Assembly: GCF_002735705.1 (NCBI RefSeq)
Contig: NZ_PDZL01000001.1
Span: 617,880 to 681,879 of the forward strand
Length of the DNA stretch: 64,000 nucleotides
Source: Janthinobacterium sp. BJB426
GTDB taxonomy: Bacteria; Pseudomonadota; Gammaproteobacteria; Burkholderiales; Burkholderiaceae_D
Direction of reading: 5' to 3'
In this document: in pieces, positions 1 through 8,109 of the stretch
Numbering within the stretch: position 1 is the stretch's first letter
Layout: every line of letters begins with the position of its first letter
The notes under the pieces: generated by a model
Seen by the model: only the letters and a program-made list of their open reading frames with translations
The model's database searches: none
What the model was told of the DNA's origin: nothing
Made by a program: the position numbers and the translations under genes

Positions 1-224
1 ATGCCCGTGCCGCGCGCGCCGAACTGGGGAAAGATCACGGGCACGCCGCCCCGGATGGCGCGGCTGCCGTCGAGCGCGGAATCTCGGCTGCAGAACAGGC
101 GCTCCTGGCCATCGCTGGTCTGCCACGAGACCAAGTGGCCGCCGTACAGGGTGACGGTCGCTTGCGCGCCATCGGCGGCGCGGATGGTCACGGCCGGCAG
201 CTCGCCAAAGATACTCTCGCTCAT
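1..224 (-). CDS. D-hexose-6-phosphate mutarotase (aldose 1-epimerase family), C-terminus outside window
   Basis: Reading leftwards from an ATG at 224, the protein begins MSESIFGELPAVTIRAADG and carries the segments LYGGHLVSW and RAIRGGVPVIFPQFG. This IRGG(V/I)P...FGxxG pattern is typical of the YeaD-type glucose-6-phosphate 1-epimerases, cytoplasmic enzymes that interconvert the anomers of hexose 6-phosphates. Only about the first 74 residues lie in the window, so the catalytic His and Glu cannot be checked. It starts 14 nt after the amiC stop codon and is probably the third gene of a tsaE-amiC-mutarotase operon. Family assignment is fairly safe; the substrate is inferred from the family. Confidence 0.8.
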   Translation of the reverse strand, partial: MSESIFGELPAVTIRAADGAQATVTLYGGHLVSWQTSDGQERLFCSRDSALDGSRAIRGGVPVIFPQFGARGTG

Positions 225-238
225 GCTAGGCTTTCATG

Positions 239-1639
239 TCAGGTCAGGCGGCTTTTCGCCAGCGGCGGATTCTTGGCAAAATAATTCTTGATGCCCGTGA
301 CGATGGCGTCGGCCATCTGGTCCTGGTAGCCGTTGTCGGTCAGCTTGGCTTCTTCTTCCGGATTCGAGATGAACGCCGTCTCGATCAGGATGGAAGGGAT
401 GTCCGGCGCTTTGAGCACGGCGAAGCCGGCTTGCTCGACGGAGCCCTTGTGCAGGCGGTTGATGCCGCCGATTTCGCGCAGCACGGCCTTGCCCAGCTTC
501 ATGCTGTCATTGATCTGCGCCGTCGTCGACAGATCGAGCAGCACGCTGGCCAGCTGCTTGTCGTGGTTCTTCACGTTCACGCCGCCGATCAGGTCGGCCT
601 GGTTTTCCTTGTTGGCCAGCCAGCGCGCGGCCGTCGAGGTGGCGCCCTTTTCGGACAGCACGAAGACGGACGAGCCGCGCGCCGTCGGCTGGATGAAGGC
701 GTCGGCGTGGATCGAGACGAGCAGGTCGGCCTGCACCTTGCGCGCCTTTTCCACGCGCATGCCCAGCGGGACGAAGAAATCGGCGTCGCGCGTGAGCATG
801 ACGCGCATGTTCGGCTGCAGTTCCAGCTTGGTCTTGAGGCGCTTGGCAATGGCCAGCACCACGTCTTTTTCGCGGCTGCCCCGGCTGCCCATGGCGCCAG
901 GGTCTTCGCCGCCGTGACCGGGATCGAGCGCGATGGTAATCATGCGCACCACTTTCTGGCCCGGCAGCGGGCGCGCTTCGGGGCGCTGTTCCGGACGCAC
1001 GTCGGGAACGAGCGGCACGATGGGCGCTGCCGGCGGCGCCACGGCGGCCACGGGCGGCTTGCCGCTCTCGGGCAGGGGCAGCGCGGGCGGCGGCGTATGC
1101 GTGCCGGCCATGGGCGGCTTGGCGGGGTCGCTCGACCAGTCGCCCTTTTCGATCATCTGCGCGATCAAATCCGGCTCGCGCACGGGATACAGGTCGAAGA
1201 TCAAACGGTGGTTGTAGGAGCCGGCGGGCGGCAGGGTAAACAGCTGCGGCGTGACTTCCTCTTTCAGGTCGAACACCAGGCGCACGACATTGGGCCGGTT
1301 CTGGCCCACGCGCACCTGCTTGATATACGGGTCGTTCGACTGAATCTTCGCCACCAGGCCCTTGAGCGTGGGATTGAGTTCCAGGCCTTCGATGTCGACC
1401 ACCAGGCGTTCCGGGTCCTTGACGATGAAGTGGGTCGCCTTGAGGATGCTGTCGTTTTCCAGGGTGACGCGGGTGTAGTCCTCGGCCGGCCAGACGCGCA
1501 CGGCGAGAATTTGCGCCGCCATCGCCGACATGGGCGCGAACACGGACAACAGCAGGGTGCCGCCGGCCTTGAGGACCGTGCGCCGGGTGATGGGCGAGGA
1601 GATCAAAGGTTCGGGGCGAATTTGAGACGGTGAAGGCAT
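239..1639 (-). CDS. amiC: N-acetylmuramoyl-L-alanine amidase, Tat-exported (AmiC type)
   Basis: This 466-residue periplasmic murein amidase cleaves the bond between MurNAc and the stem peptide, splitting septal peptidoglycan during daughter-cell separation. The N-terminus has a twin-arginine signal (ITRRTVLKAGG, about residues 17-27), then an AMIN domain (about 45-150) that targets the septum. A Pro-rich linker leads to the zinc-dependent Amidase_3 domain (about 230-455). Visible metal and catalytic motifs are DPGHGGEDPGA, SIHAD and ILIETAFISN. The start lies inside the 3' end of tsaE (37-nt overlap), as expected for translational coupling. No later ATG keeps the Tat motif, so this start is preferred. 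The tsaE-amidase order matches that of E. coli yjeE-amiB. Confidence 0.93.
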   Translation of the reverse strand: MPSPSQIRPEPLISSPITRRTVLKAGGTLLLSVFAPMSAMAAQILAVRVWPAEDYTRVTLENDSILKATHFIVKDPERLVVDIEGLELNPTLKGLVAKIQSNDPYIKQVRVGQNRPNVVRLVFDLKEEVTPQLFTLPPAGSYNHRLIFDLYPVREPDLIAQMIEKGDWSSDPAKPPMAGTHTPPPALPLPESGKPPVAAVAPPAAPIVPLVPDVRPEQRPEARPLPGQKVVRMITIALDPGHGGEDPGAMGSRGSREKDVVLAIAKRLKTKLELQPNMRVMLTRDADFFVPLGMRVEKARKVQADLLVSIHADAFIQPTARGSSVFVLSEKGATSTAARWLANKENQADLIGGVNVKNHDKQLASVLLDLSTTAQINDSMKLGKAVLREIGGINRLHKGSVEQAGFAVLKAPDIPSILIETAFISNPEEEAKLTDNGYQDQMADAIVTGIKNYFAKNPPLAKSRLT

Positions 1640-2091
1640 GACAGACCCAATTCAGAAGACGCTTGCAATTCTACATCACGTCCTGTACCCGCAACGTTCA
1701 AATAAATATTCAGGTCGGCCGGCGGCAGCACCGGTTCGGCTTTCTCTGGCCATTCGACGATGCAGATATTGCGACCGTCGAAGTCTTCGCGAAAGCCGGC
1801 GTCGAGGAATTCCTCGGCACTGCCCATGCGGTACAGGTCGAAGTGGATGACGTTGACGCGCTGGCCATCGAGTTGCACCGTGTACGGTTCGGACAGCGTA
1901 TAGGTGGGGCTTTTCACGTGGCCAGCATGGCCGGCCGCGTGCAACAGGGCGCGCGTGAGGGCCGTCTTGCCGGCGCCCAGGTCGCCGTGCAGGTAGATCG
2001 CCAGGCCCGGCGCCAGCGCGCGCGCCAGCGCGGCGCCCAGCGCGGCGGTGCCGGCTTCGTCGTGGAGGTGGGCTTTGAAGTGTTCGGTCAT
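1603..2091 (-). CDS. tsaE: tRNA threonylcarbamoyladenosine biosynthesis ATPase TsaE
   Basis: TsaE is the small ATPase that works with TsaB and TsaD to make the t6A37 modification of ANN-decoding tRNAs. The 162-residue protein has the Walker A motif HGDLGAGKTALTRALL near residues 35-50, the family segment SPTYTLSEPY, and the Walker-B-like HFDLYRMGSAEEF with the conserved downstream IVEWPEKAE. Length is normal for the family (150-165). It is the first gene of a minus-strand operon with amiC, 78 nt from the divergent queG. The partner gene tsaD lies about 50 kb away in the same window; tsaB is not present here. Confidence 0.94.
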   Translation of the reverse strand: MTEHFKAHLHDEAGTAALGAALARALAPGLAIYLHGDLGAGKTALTRALLHAAGHAGHVKSPTYTLSEPYTVQLDGQRVNVIHFDLYRMGSAEEFLDAGFREDFDGRNICIVEWPEKAEPVLPPADLNIYLNVAGTGRDVELQASSELGLSCLHRLKFAPNL

Positions 2092-2169
2092 GATCTTCGG
2101 TATCGCATAAAATGGAGGCTGCTGTCATTGTAACCGCCCGCGCGCCTGCCGTTTTCCGTAAAGTCCCCT

Positions 2170-3261
2170 ATGTCCGCCACCATCACCGATCTCGCCGTCC
2201 TGGCGCGCACCATCAAAGAATGGGGGCGCGAGCTGGGTTTTGCCGAGGTGCGCATCGCCGACGTGGACTTGTCGCACATGGAAGCGCCCTTGCAAGCCTG
2301 GCTCGATGCAGGGTACCACGGCGAAATGGACTACATGGCCAGCCACGGCATGAAGCGCGCTCGCCCGGCCGAACTGGTGCCGGGCACGGTGCGCGCCATC
2401 AGCGCGCGCATGAATTATCTGCCGCCGGCGCTGGGTCCCGACTGGCGCGCGCACGAGGCGGCGCGCGATGCCGACCCTGCCGCGGCCGTGATCTCCGTGT
2501 ATGCGCGGGGCCGCGACTATCACAAGGTCATGCGTTCGCGCCTGCAGCAGCTGGCAGAGCGCATCAAGGGCGAAATCGGCGACTTCGGCTACCGCGTCTT
2601 CAGCGATTCGGCGCCCGTGATGGAAGTCGAGCTGGCGCAAAAGGGGGGGCTGGGCTGGCGCGGCAAGCACACCTTGCTGATCAACCGCCAGGGCGGTTCC
2701 TTCTTTTTCCTCGGCGAGATCCTCATCGACGTGCCTTTGCCCGTCGACCCGCCGGAGACCCCGCGCTGCGGCCAGTGCTCGGCGTGCATCACGGTGTGTC
2801 CGACGCAAGCCATCCTGGGGCCGTACAAGCTTGACGCGCGCCGCTGCATCTCTTACCTGACGATCGAATTGAAGGGCGCCATTCCCGTCGAGATGCGCCC
2901 TCTGATCGGCAACAAGGTGTACGGCTGCGACGATTGCCAGACTGTCTGCCCGTGGAACAAGTTCGCCCAGCGCGCCGTCGTGCCCGATTTCGACGAGCGC
3001 CACAGCCTGGGCAGCGCCGGCATGGTGGAGCTGTTCGCCTGGACGGAAGAAGAATTCAACCGCCGCATGGAAGGCAGCGCGATCCGCCGCATCGGCCACG
3101 AACGCTGGCTGCGCAACCTGGCCGTCGGCATGGGCAACGCGGCCGCCAAGGCCCGGGGCCAGGCCGACATCGTCGCGGCCCTGCTGTCGCGCCGCGAGCA
3201 TCCATCGGCCATCGTGCGTGAACACGTCGAATGGGCGCTGGCCTTGCACGGCATCGCCTAG
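2170..3261 (+). CDS. queG: Epoxyqueuosine reductase QueG
   Basis: QueG catalyses the last step of queuosine synthesis, the cobalamin-dependent reduction of epoxyqueuosine to queuosine in the wobble base of GUN tRNAs. The 363-residue protein has the DUF1730 N-terminal part with RMNYLPPAL and YARGRDYHKVMRSRL, followed by two 4Fe-4S clusters. Cluster I is CGQCSACITVCPTQAI (about residues 200-215) and cluster II is CDDCQTVCPWN (about 257-267), separated by the RRCISYLTIE segment typical of the family. A HEAT-like C-terminal helix pair follows. Length is normal. The gene is divergent from tsaE; both products act on tRNA modification. Confidence 0.95.
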   Translation: MSATITDLAVLARTIKEWGRELGFAEVRIADVDLSHMEAPLQAWLDAGYHGEMDYMASHGMKRARPAELVPGTVRAISARMNYLPPALGPDWRAHEAARDADPAAAVISVYARGRDYHKVMRSRLQQLAERIKGEIGDFGYRVFSDSAPVMEVELAQKGGLGWRGKHTLLINRQGGSFFFLGEILIDVPLPVDPPETPRCGQCSACITVCPTQAILGPYKLDARRCISYLTIELKGAIPVEMRPLIGNKVYGCDDCQTVCPWNKFAQRAVVPDFDERHSLGSAGMVELFAWTEEEFNRRMEGSAIRRIGHERWLRNLAVGMGNAAAKARGQADIVAALLSRREHPSAIVREHVEWALALHGIA

Positions 3262-3268
3262 ACCCTTT

Positions 3269-3646
3269 TTAAGCCTGCTTCAGGCGCAGTGCCGACCACT
3301 CACTATCGATGGCGACCATGGCCACGCTGTCGAGGCCTACGGTGTGCGCAAAGTCGCGGATATCGTCGCGGTGGATGTCGCTGCCCGCTTTGATTCCGCC
3401 CTTGCGGTATGCCACCCAGACGGCGCCGCCGGGCGCCAGGCGCGCCTGCGCCATCGGCAGGAACTGTTCCAGTTCCGCGCGGCTGCGCGCGTACAGCAGT
3501 ACCCAGTCGGCCCTTTCTCCTTTACTCACCCGCCGTTCCGCCGGCAACTGCGCCAGCAATTCTCCATGTTCGCCGCCGTCATTGAGCACGGCCAGGGAGC
3601 TGGCATTTTTCACATACATTTTCTCAAAGGCGGATTTGTCAGGCAT
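3269..3646 (-). CDS. DUF3052-like conserved hypothetical protein
   Basis: From the ATG at 3646 (MPDKSAFEKMYVKNA) the product is 125 residues long; an upstream in-frame ATG at 3685 would add 13 low-complexity residues and is less likely. The central part, WVLLYARSRAELEQFLPMA, then GGAVWVAYRKGG, the HRDDIRDFAH stretch and the ending SEWSALRLKQA, resembles the DUF3052 family, which has no known biochemical role. No membrane segment or signal peptide is seen. It converges on queG with a 7-nt gap and is divergent from the PadR-type regulator gene downstream. Function unknown. Confidence 0.72.
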   Translation of the reverse strand: MPDKSAFEKMYVKNASSLAVLNDGGEHGELLAQLPAERRVSKGERADWVLLYARSRAELEQFLPMAQARLAPGGAVWVAYRKGGIKAGSDIHRDDIRDFAHTVGLDSVAMVAIDSEWSALRLKQA

Positions 3647-3693
3647 GGCATCGGCGTGTGGATGGTGAAAAGACGAGCATAACAAATTTCTCC

Positions 3694-3745
3694 TTGACTT
3701 ATCGATATATCGTTATAAAATGGCGATACCTACTAACGATATATC
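3694..3745 (+). promoter_or_regulatory. Promoter of the nfeRF-type operon with repeated operator CGATATATC
   Basis: A -35 box TTGACT (3694-3699) and a -10 box TAAAAT (3716-3721) are separated by 16 nt. The 9-mer CGATATATC occurs twice in direct orientation, at 3703-3711 inside the spacer and at 3737-3745 just after the expected transcription start, 34 nt apart. Each copy is nearly self-complementary. Placement in the spacer and initial transcribed region fits a repressor that blocks RNA polymerase, most simply autoregulation by the PadR-type protein encoded at 3760. The repeat is seen directly; the identity of the binding protein is inferred. Confidence 0.68.
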
Positions 3746-3759
3746 TTTAAAGAGAAAAC

Positions 3760-4446
3760 ATGAGAAACTCACACCACACAGAACACGGCCAGCATGGCCA
3801 TCACCATCATCACGGCCATTGCGGCCAGCATCACCAGCATGGCGAACACCGCCACGAACATCGCCATGAGCACCGCGGTGACTACTTCATGCATGGCCGC
3901 GGCCCGCGCGGCTTCGACGAGCGCGGTGATGGCATGGGCGGCATGGGCGGTGGTCCTGGTGGACGCGGCGGGCGCGGTGAACGGGCCGAGCGCGTCTTCG
4001 GCCGCGGCGACCTGCCCCTGATCGTGCTGGCGCTGATCGAAATCAGCCCCCGTCACGGCTATGAAATCATCAAGGCCATCGAAGAGCGTTGCGGCGGCGC
4101 CTACGCCCCCAGTCCGGGCGCCGTGTATCCGACCCTGACCTTGCTGGAAGAGCAGGACCATGTCACGTCCTCCGAAAGCGCCAGCGGCAAGAAGCTCTAC
4201 ACGATCACGGACCTGGGCCGCGCGTATCTGGACGAGAACCGTGCCCAGGTGGACGGCATCCTGGCCCGCCTCGACATGTTTGCCCGCGTCCAGGCGCGCA
4301 ACGCCTTGCCCGAGCGCGTGCGCCAGGCCATGCACACGCTCAAGCATGCGCTGTTGCTGAACAAGACCAGCTGGAGCGACGCGGAAGCCGAGCGCGTATC
4401 CGCCGTGCTGGAACAGGCGGCGAACGCCATCGTCGACGGCCACTGA
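3760..4446 (+). CDS. nfeR: PadR-family metal-responsive regulator with His-rich N-terminus (NfeR/YqjI type)
   Basis: This 228-residue protein has a His-rich metal-binding tail (about residues 4-45, more than 20 His, one Cys), a Gly/Arg linker, then a PadR winged helix (about 85-165: LALIEISPRHGYEIIKAIEER, then SPGAVYPTLTLLEEQ) and a C-terminal dimerisation helix. This architecture and the sequence match E. coli YqjI (NfeR), which represses a ferric-siderophore reductase gene and loses DNA binding in nickel excess or iron limitation. The next gene here is exactly such a reductase, 22 nt downstream. In E. coli the pair is divergent; here both genes point the same way. A promoter with repeated CGATATATC sites lies directly upstream. 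Confidence 0.88.
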   Translation: MRNSHHTEHGQHGHHHHHGHCGQHHQHGEHRHEHRHEHRGDYFMHGRGPRGFDERGDGMGGMGGGPGGRGGRGERAERVFGRGDLPLIVLALIEISPRHGYEIIKAIEERCGGAYAPSPGAVYPTLTLLEEQDHVTSSESASGKKLYTITDLGRAYLDENRAQVDGILARLDMFARVQARNALPERVRQAMHTLKHALLLNKTSWSDAEAERVSAVLEQAANAIVDGH

Positions 4447-4468
4447 GCCCACTTTACAAGGATAAGCC

Positions 4469-5296
4469 ATGACTACTGCATCACCAGCAACACCACGTCC
4501 GCATGCCATCGAGCGCGTGCGGCATGACTTGAAACTGCGCGTGCTCACCGTCGTGCGCACCGAGCAGATCACGCCGCACATGCGCCGCATCACCCTGGCC
4601 GGCGACGACCTGGACGGCTTTGTCTCGCCGGCGCACGACGACCACGTGAAACTGTTCTTCCCCGCCCGGGGGCAGGCTACGCCCGTGTTTCCCGTGCTGG
4701 GCAATGGCCCGAATCCCATCCAGTATGCGGAAGGCGCGCGCCCGATTGCCCGCAATTACACGCCGCGCCGCTACGACGCCGCGCGGCGCGAGCTGGAAAT
4801 CGACTTCGTGCTGCATGGCGACGGCCCTGCGGCCAGCTGGGCGGCGCAAGCCGCGCCTGGCCAGACCCTGGGCGTGGGTGGACCGCGCGGCTCGATGCTG
4901 GTGCCGCTCGATTTCGACTGGTATGTGCTGGTGGGCGACCAGACGGCCTTGCCGGCCATCGCCCGCCGCCTGGAGCAGTTGCCGGCCACGGCGCGCGCGA
5001 TGGCCGTGATCGAGATCGTCGAAGATGGCGAACAGATTGCGCTCGAGTGTGCGGCGCAGCTGGACGTGCGCTGGGTGGCGCGCAATGGCCGCAGGGGATC
5101 GCTGCTGCTGGAAGCTCTGGCGCAAGTGGCCTTGCCGCAGGATGGCGACGGCTATGTATGGGTGGCGTGCGAGCATGCGCAGGTGCAGGGCTTGCGTGGG
5201 CACTTTATTGACGCCGGGGTGCCGAAGCAGCATCTGCATGTGGCCAGCTACTGGAAGCATGGGGCGGCCGAGCATCATGAGCATCACGATGAGTGA
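4469..5296 (+). CDS. nfeF: Siderophore-interacting protein / ferric-chelate reductase (NfeF/YqjH type)
   Basis: This 275-residue cytoplasmic flavoprotein belongs to the SIP/ViuB family, which reduces ferric siderophores with NAD(P)H to release iron. An FAD-binding beta-barrel is seen at about 25-145, with MRRITLAGDDL and the flavin-contact motif ARNYTPRRYD. An SIP C-terminal NAD(P)-like domain follows at about 150-265 (WYVLVGDQTALPAIARRLEQLP, then GYVWVACEHAQVQGLR). The very C-terminus is His-rich (HGAAEHHEHHDE), which may bind metal and echoes the His tail of the upstream regulator. It shares the operon with the PadR gene. Assignment to the family is firm; the NfeF role is inferred from the neighbour. 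Confidence 0.87.
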   Translation: MTTASPATPRPHAIERVRHDLKLRVLTVVRTEQITPHMRRITLAGDDLDGFVSPAHDDHVKLFFPARGQATPVFPVLGNGPNPIQYAEGARPIARNYTPRRYDAARRELEIDFVLHGDGPAASWAAQAAPGQTLGVGGPRGSMLVPLDFDWYVLVGDQTALPAIARRLEQLPATARAMAVIEIVEDGEQIALECAAQLDVRWVARNGRRGSLLLEALAQVALPQDGDGYVWVACEHAQVQGLRGHFIDAGVPKQHLHVASYWKHGAAEHHEHHDE

Positions 5297-5345
5297 TGGT
5301 GGTGGTGTCGGCTTACGCGCGTTGCGCTAAGCCGACCTACTGCAT

Positions 5346-5930
5346 TTACTTCAACAACCCCGCCAGCTCCACCGCCGTCTTGACCTGCATCTTGTCGAAG
5401 ATATGCGCGCGGTGGACTTCCACGGTGCGCATGCTGATGCCCAGCTTGTCGGCCACCACCTTGTTCATCTTGCCCGCCAAAATCAGGTCCAGCACTTCGC
5501 GTTCGCGCGTCGACAGGGTGGCCAGGCGCGCATGCACGGCGGCCAGTTCGCCCGCCTGGCGCGAGTTGGCCAGGCCTTGCTGCACGCGGTCCATCAGGTC
5601 GTTGTCGTTGAACGGCTTTTCAAAGAAATCGAAGGCGCCCCGTTTCAGGCTGTCGACGGCCATCGGCACGTCGCCGTGGCCGGTGAGGAAGATCACGGGC
5701 AGGCGCGCCGTCAGGTCGCGCTTGACCAACTGGTCAAACAGGGCGATGCCGTTCATGTCGGGCATGCGCACGTCGAGCAGCACGCAGTCGCCGGCGGCGT
5801 CGAAGCTGCCATCGAGGCTATCGAGGAATTGCTGGGCGCTGGCGTAGTTGCGCGCCTCGATGCTGCGCGAGGCGGCCAGCCAGGACAGGGAGTCGCGTAC
5901 GACCTCTTCGTCGTCAATGATGTGCAGCAT
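5346..5930 (-). CDS. FixJ/DctR-type LuxR-HTH response regulator
   Basis: A 194-residue response regulator. The receiver domain (about 1-120) has the acidic pair DDEE, phosphoacceptor Asp in LLDVRMPDMNG (near residue 53), Thr/Ser in FLTGHGD and Lys in FFEKPFND. A LuxR-type helix-turn-helix (about 130-192) has LSTREREVLDLILAGKMNK and GISMRTVEVHRAHIFDKMQ. It follows the sensor kinase gene by 25 nt and both lie back to back with a DctPQM TRAP operon. It most probably activates that transporter in response to C4-dicarboxylates, as DctR does in Rhodobacter. The 24-bp palindrome at 8012-8035 is the obvious candidate binding site. Confidence 0.9.
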   Translation of the reverse strand: MLHIIDDEEVVRDSLSWLAASRSIEARNYASAQQFLDSLDGSFDAAGDCVLLDVRMPDMNGIALFDQLVKRDLTARLPVIFLTGHGDVPMAVDSLKRGAFDFFEKPFNDNDLMDRVQQGLANSRQAGELAAVHARLATLSTREREVLDLILAGKMNKVVADKLGISMRTVEVHRAHIFDKMQVKTAVELAGLLK

Positions 5931-5955
5931 GGTGTCTCCGGATTGTCGTTATGCG

Positions 5956-7980
5956 TTATTCGTTATTGCTTGGTGCGGCGCGCGGCGCGGCCGGTACGCT
6001 GAATGTAAAGATCGTACCGCCTGCGGGGTTGGCGCCGAAGGTCAGCGCGCCGCCGTGAAATTCGATGGCGGTGCGGCAGATGTTCAGGCCCATGCCCATG
6101 CCTTCGGACTTGGTCGAGAAAAACGGCGAAAACAGCCGCTCGGCCACATCCTGCGGGATGCCATGTCCATGATCGATCACGTCCACCGTCACCATGCCTT
6201 GCTGCGCGTCGTGGCTGGCCCGCAGGCGCATGATACGCCGTCCCGGCGCCGCGTCCTGCATGGCCTCGATGGCGTTGCGCGTCAGGTTCAGCAGCACTTG
6301 CTCGATCATCACGGGGTCGGCGCGCAGCAGCGGCAGGTCCGGCGGCAGCTCTTCCTGGATGGTGACATAGTATTTGCGCGCCTGCAGGTCGATCAGTGCG
6401 CGGATGCCGTCGATCAGGGTGCGGATGGCGATATCCTGGCGCTGCGGCTCGCTCTTGCGCACGAAATCGTGCACGCTGCGGATGATCTGGCCGGCCCGCT
6501 GCGCCTGCGCGCTGGCCTGTTCCAGCGCCGGCTTCAATGTATTCGGCTCGACGGGGACACCGCTGTCGATGGCGCGGCGGATCAAATTCAAGGCGCCCGT
6601 CGTGTAGCTGGAAATGGCCGCCAGCGGCTGATTCAGTTCGTGCGCCAGCATCGACGCCAGCTCGCCCATGGTGGCCAGGCGCGAACTCGTTTGCAGTTTT
6701 TCCTGCTGCTGGCGATTCAGTTCCTCGACCCGCTTGCGGTCCGAGATATCGAGCACGGAACCCATCCAGCCCGTCTGCTGGCCATTCTTGTCCACCAAGG
6801 GCGCCTCGAAGATCAGCACGGCCACGCGCGTGCCATCGGGACGCTGGAAATAGGTTTCGAACTGCGGCGTGGGATTGCCGGCCAGGGCCTTGACGAAGCG
6901 CTGCTGGTATTCCTCCAGCGCCTCGGGCACCCAGTAGGGCATCGGCGGCAAACGGCCCAGGATTTCCTCGGGCGGATAGCCGACGATCTGGCAAAACGCG
7001 GGATTCACGTAGGTGACTCTGCCTTCCAGGTCGCGCGCGCGCATGCCCGTCACCAGCGAGTTTTCCATCGCCGTGCGAAACAGCATCTGCTGGCGCAGCG
7101 CGCCTTCGGCCACCAGGCGGCGCGAAATGTGGCGCCACAGGGCCAGCAAGCTCCACAGCAGCCCCAGCGACAGGGCGATGACGGAGCCGACCAGCAAATT
7201 GGGCAGCAGCTTGGGCTGGCTTTTCACGCTGTCGGTAAACAGGGTGATGGTGGCGCCGGGCACGTCGAGCGCACGCTTGTGCGTGTACACGCCGTGGCCG
7301 GGACCGGCGGCGGCGCGCCGCGCCAGCACCTTGTCGTCGCGGTCGATCAGCGAAATCTGGTTATCCTGCGCAAACCACCACGGCACCATTTCATCGAGCA
7401 GGCTGCTGATCTGGTAGGTGGCCACCAGGCTGCCCACGTAGCGCTGGCCATCGAACAGGGGCTGGTGGTAATCCATCAGCATGGCGCCCGGCGGCGCGTC
7501 GGGAAAGCCGCTCTGCTGCGAAGGCTGGGCGTACTGGCCCCGGTGCAAACGGCGCGCATTGTCGGCCGCCGTCAGCGAGGCGGGCGAAAACGACAGGGCA
7601 TGCGGCAGGTTGTTGTCGCTGGTGGCCAGCACCTTGCCGCTGGTGTCGAGCCACAGCACGCGCTGCAATTCACGGCCATTGCGCAACATCTGCTGCAGCC
7701 GTTCGTGCACTTTTTCCGCCGACAGGGAGCTGCTGGCGATGTCCACGCCCAGGTTGAACAGGCTTTCCTCGTTGCGCGCCAACTGGAAGCGGATGGTCTG
7801 CTCCACCCACAGCGTATCGGCGATCAGCTGCTCCTGGCGCTCGTTGCTTTCCATCTGACGCGCCTGCCAGGGCAGCCAGAACAGGATGGACAGGAACAGC
7901 AGCAGCAGGATGACGGGCAGCAGCCAGCGCATCGGGCTCGATAGCTTGAAGCGGCGTGCAAGAGTGGGGGGAGTCGGCAT
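5956..7980 (-). CDS. DctS/DctB-type PAS sensor histidine kinase
   Basis: A 674-residue inner-membrane kinase. An N-terminal transmembrane helix (about 19-40, VILLLLFLSILFWL) and a second near residues 255-280 enclose a periplasmic CACHE-like sensing domain. A PAS domain (about 310-425, VTYVNPAFCQIVGYPPEEILG) is followed by a short helix and the phosphoacceptor region SMLAHELNQPLAAISSYT (His near residue 446). The HATPase domain has the N box LLNLTRNAIEAMQDA and G boxes DHGHGIP and GMGMGLNICRTAIE. The HELNQPL box is the form found in DctB/FixL-type kinases. Its gene precedes the FixJ-type regulator and is divergent from dctPQM, so a C4-dicarboxylate ligand is inferred. Confidence 0.9.
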   Translation of the reverse strand: MPTPPTLARRFKLSSPMRWLLPVILLLLFLSILFWLPWQARQMESNERQEQLIADTLWVEQTIRFQLARNEESLFNLGVDIASSSLSAEKVHERLQQMLRNGRELQRVLWLDTSGKVLATSDNNLPHALSFSPASLTAADNARRLHRGQYAQPSQQSGFPDAPPGAMLMDYHQPLFDGQRYVGSLVATYQISSLLDEMVPWWFAQDNQISLIDRDDKVLARRAAAGPGHGVYTHKRALDVPGATITLFTDSVKSQPKLLPNLLVGSVIALSLGLLWSLLALWRHISRRLVAEGALRQQMLFRTAMENSLVTGMRARDLEGRVTYVNPAFCQIVGYPPEEILGRLPPMPYWVPEALEEYQQRFVKALAGNPTPQFETYFQRPDGTRVAVLIFEAPLVDKNGQQTGWMGSVLDISDRKRVEELNRQQQEKLQTSSRLATMGELASMLAHELNQPLAAISSYTTGALNLIRRAIDSGVPVEPNTLKPALEQASAQAQRAGQIIRSVHDFVRKSEPQRQDIAIRTLIDGIRALIDLQARKYYVTIQEELPPDLPLLRADPVMIEQVLLNLTRNAIEAMQDAAPGRRIMRLRASHDAQQGMVTVDVIDHGHGIPQDVAERLFSPFFSTKSEGMGMGLNICRTAIEFHGGALTFGANPAGGTIFTFSVPAAPRAAPSNNE

Positions 7981-8011
7981 GGCTGGCAGGGTAGCGGCTT
8001 ATCGGGAGCCG

Positions 8012-8035
8012 GCTATTGTGGTTAACCACAATAGC
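8012..8035. promoter_or_regulatory. 24-bp perfect palindrome, probable DctR operator
   Basis: The half-site GCTATTGTGGTT (8012-8023) is followed with no spacer by its exact reverse complement (8024-8035), a fully symmetric 24-bp palindrome in the 129-bp gap between the kinase gene and dctP. Dimeric LuxR-type HTH proteins bind such sites. Its centre lies about 61 bp upstream of the transcription start predicted from the promoter at 8049-8077, the usual position for a class I activator. The symmetry is seen directly; the binding protein and mode are inferred. Confidence 0.72.
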
Positions 8036-8048
8036 GAAGGCAGTTTCT

Positions 8049-8077
8049 TTGGCACAATATCCAAGTAGACAAATAAT
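8049..8077 (+). promoter_or_regulatory. Putative sigma-70 promoter of dctPQM
   Basis: TTGGCA (8049-8054) and AATAAT (8072-8077) are separated by 17 nt, giving a transcript start near 8085 and a leader of about 25 nt containing the ribosome site AGGAGA before the ATG at 8110. The weak -10 fits an activator-dependent promoter. A sigma-54 reading (TGGCAC at 8050) was considered, but the -12 TTGC element is absent. Confidence 0.5.
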
Positions 8078-8109
8078 AAAGTTTTTCAAAAACCACTCAG
8101 GAGACAATA

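Noticed and set aside
8050..8066. Sigma-54-like TGGCAC upstream of dctP
   Set aside because: The -12 element TTGC is missing at the needed distance; a sigma-70 pair with 17-nt spacing is present instead.
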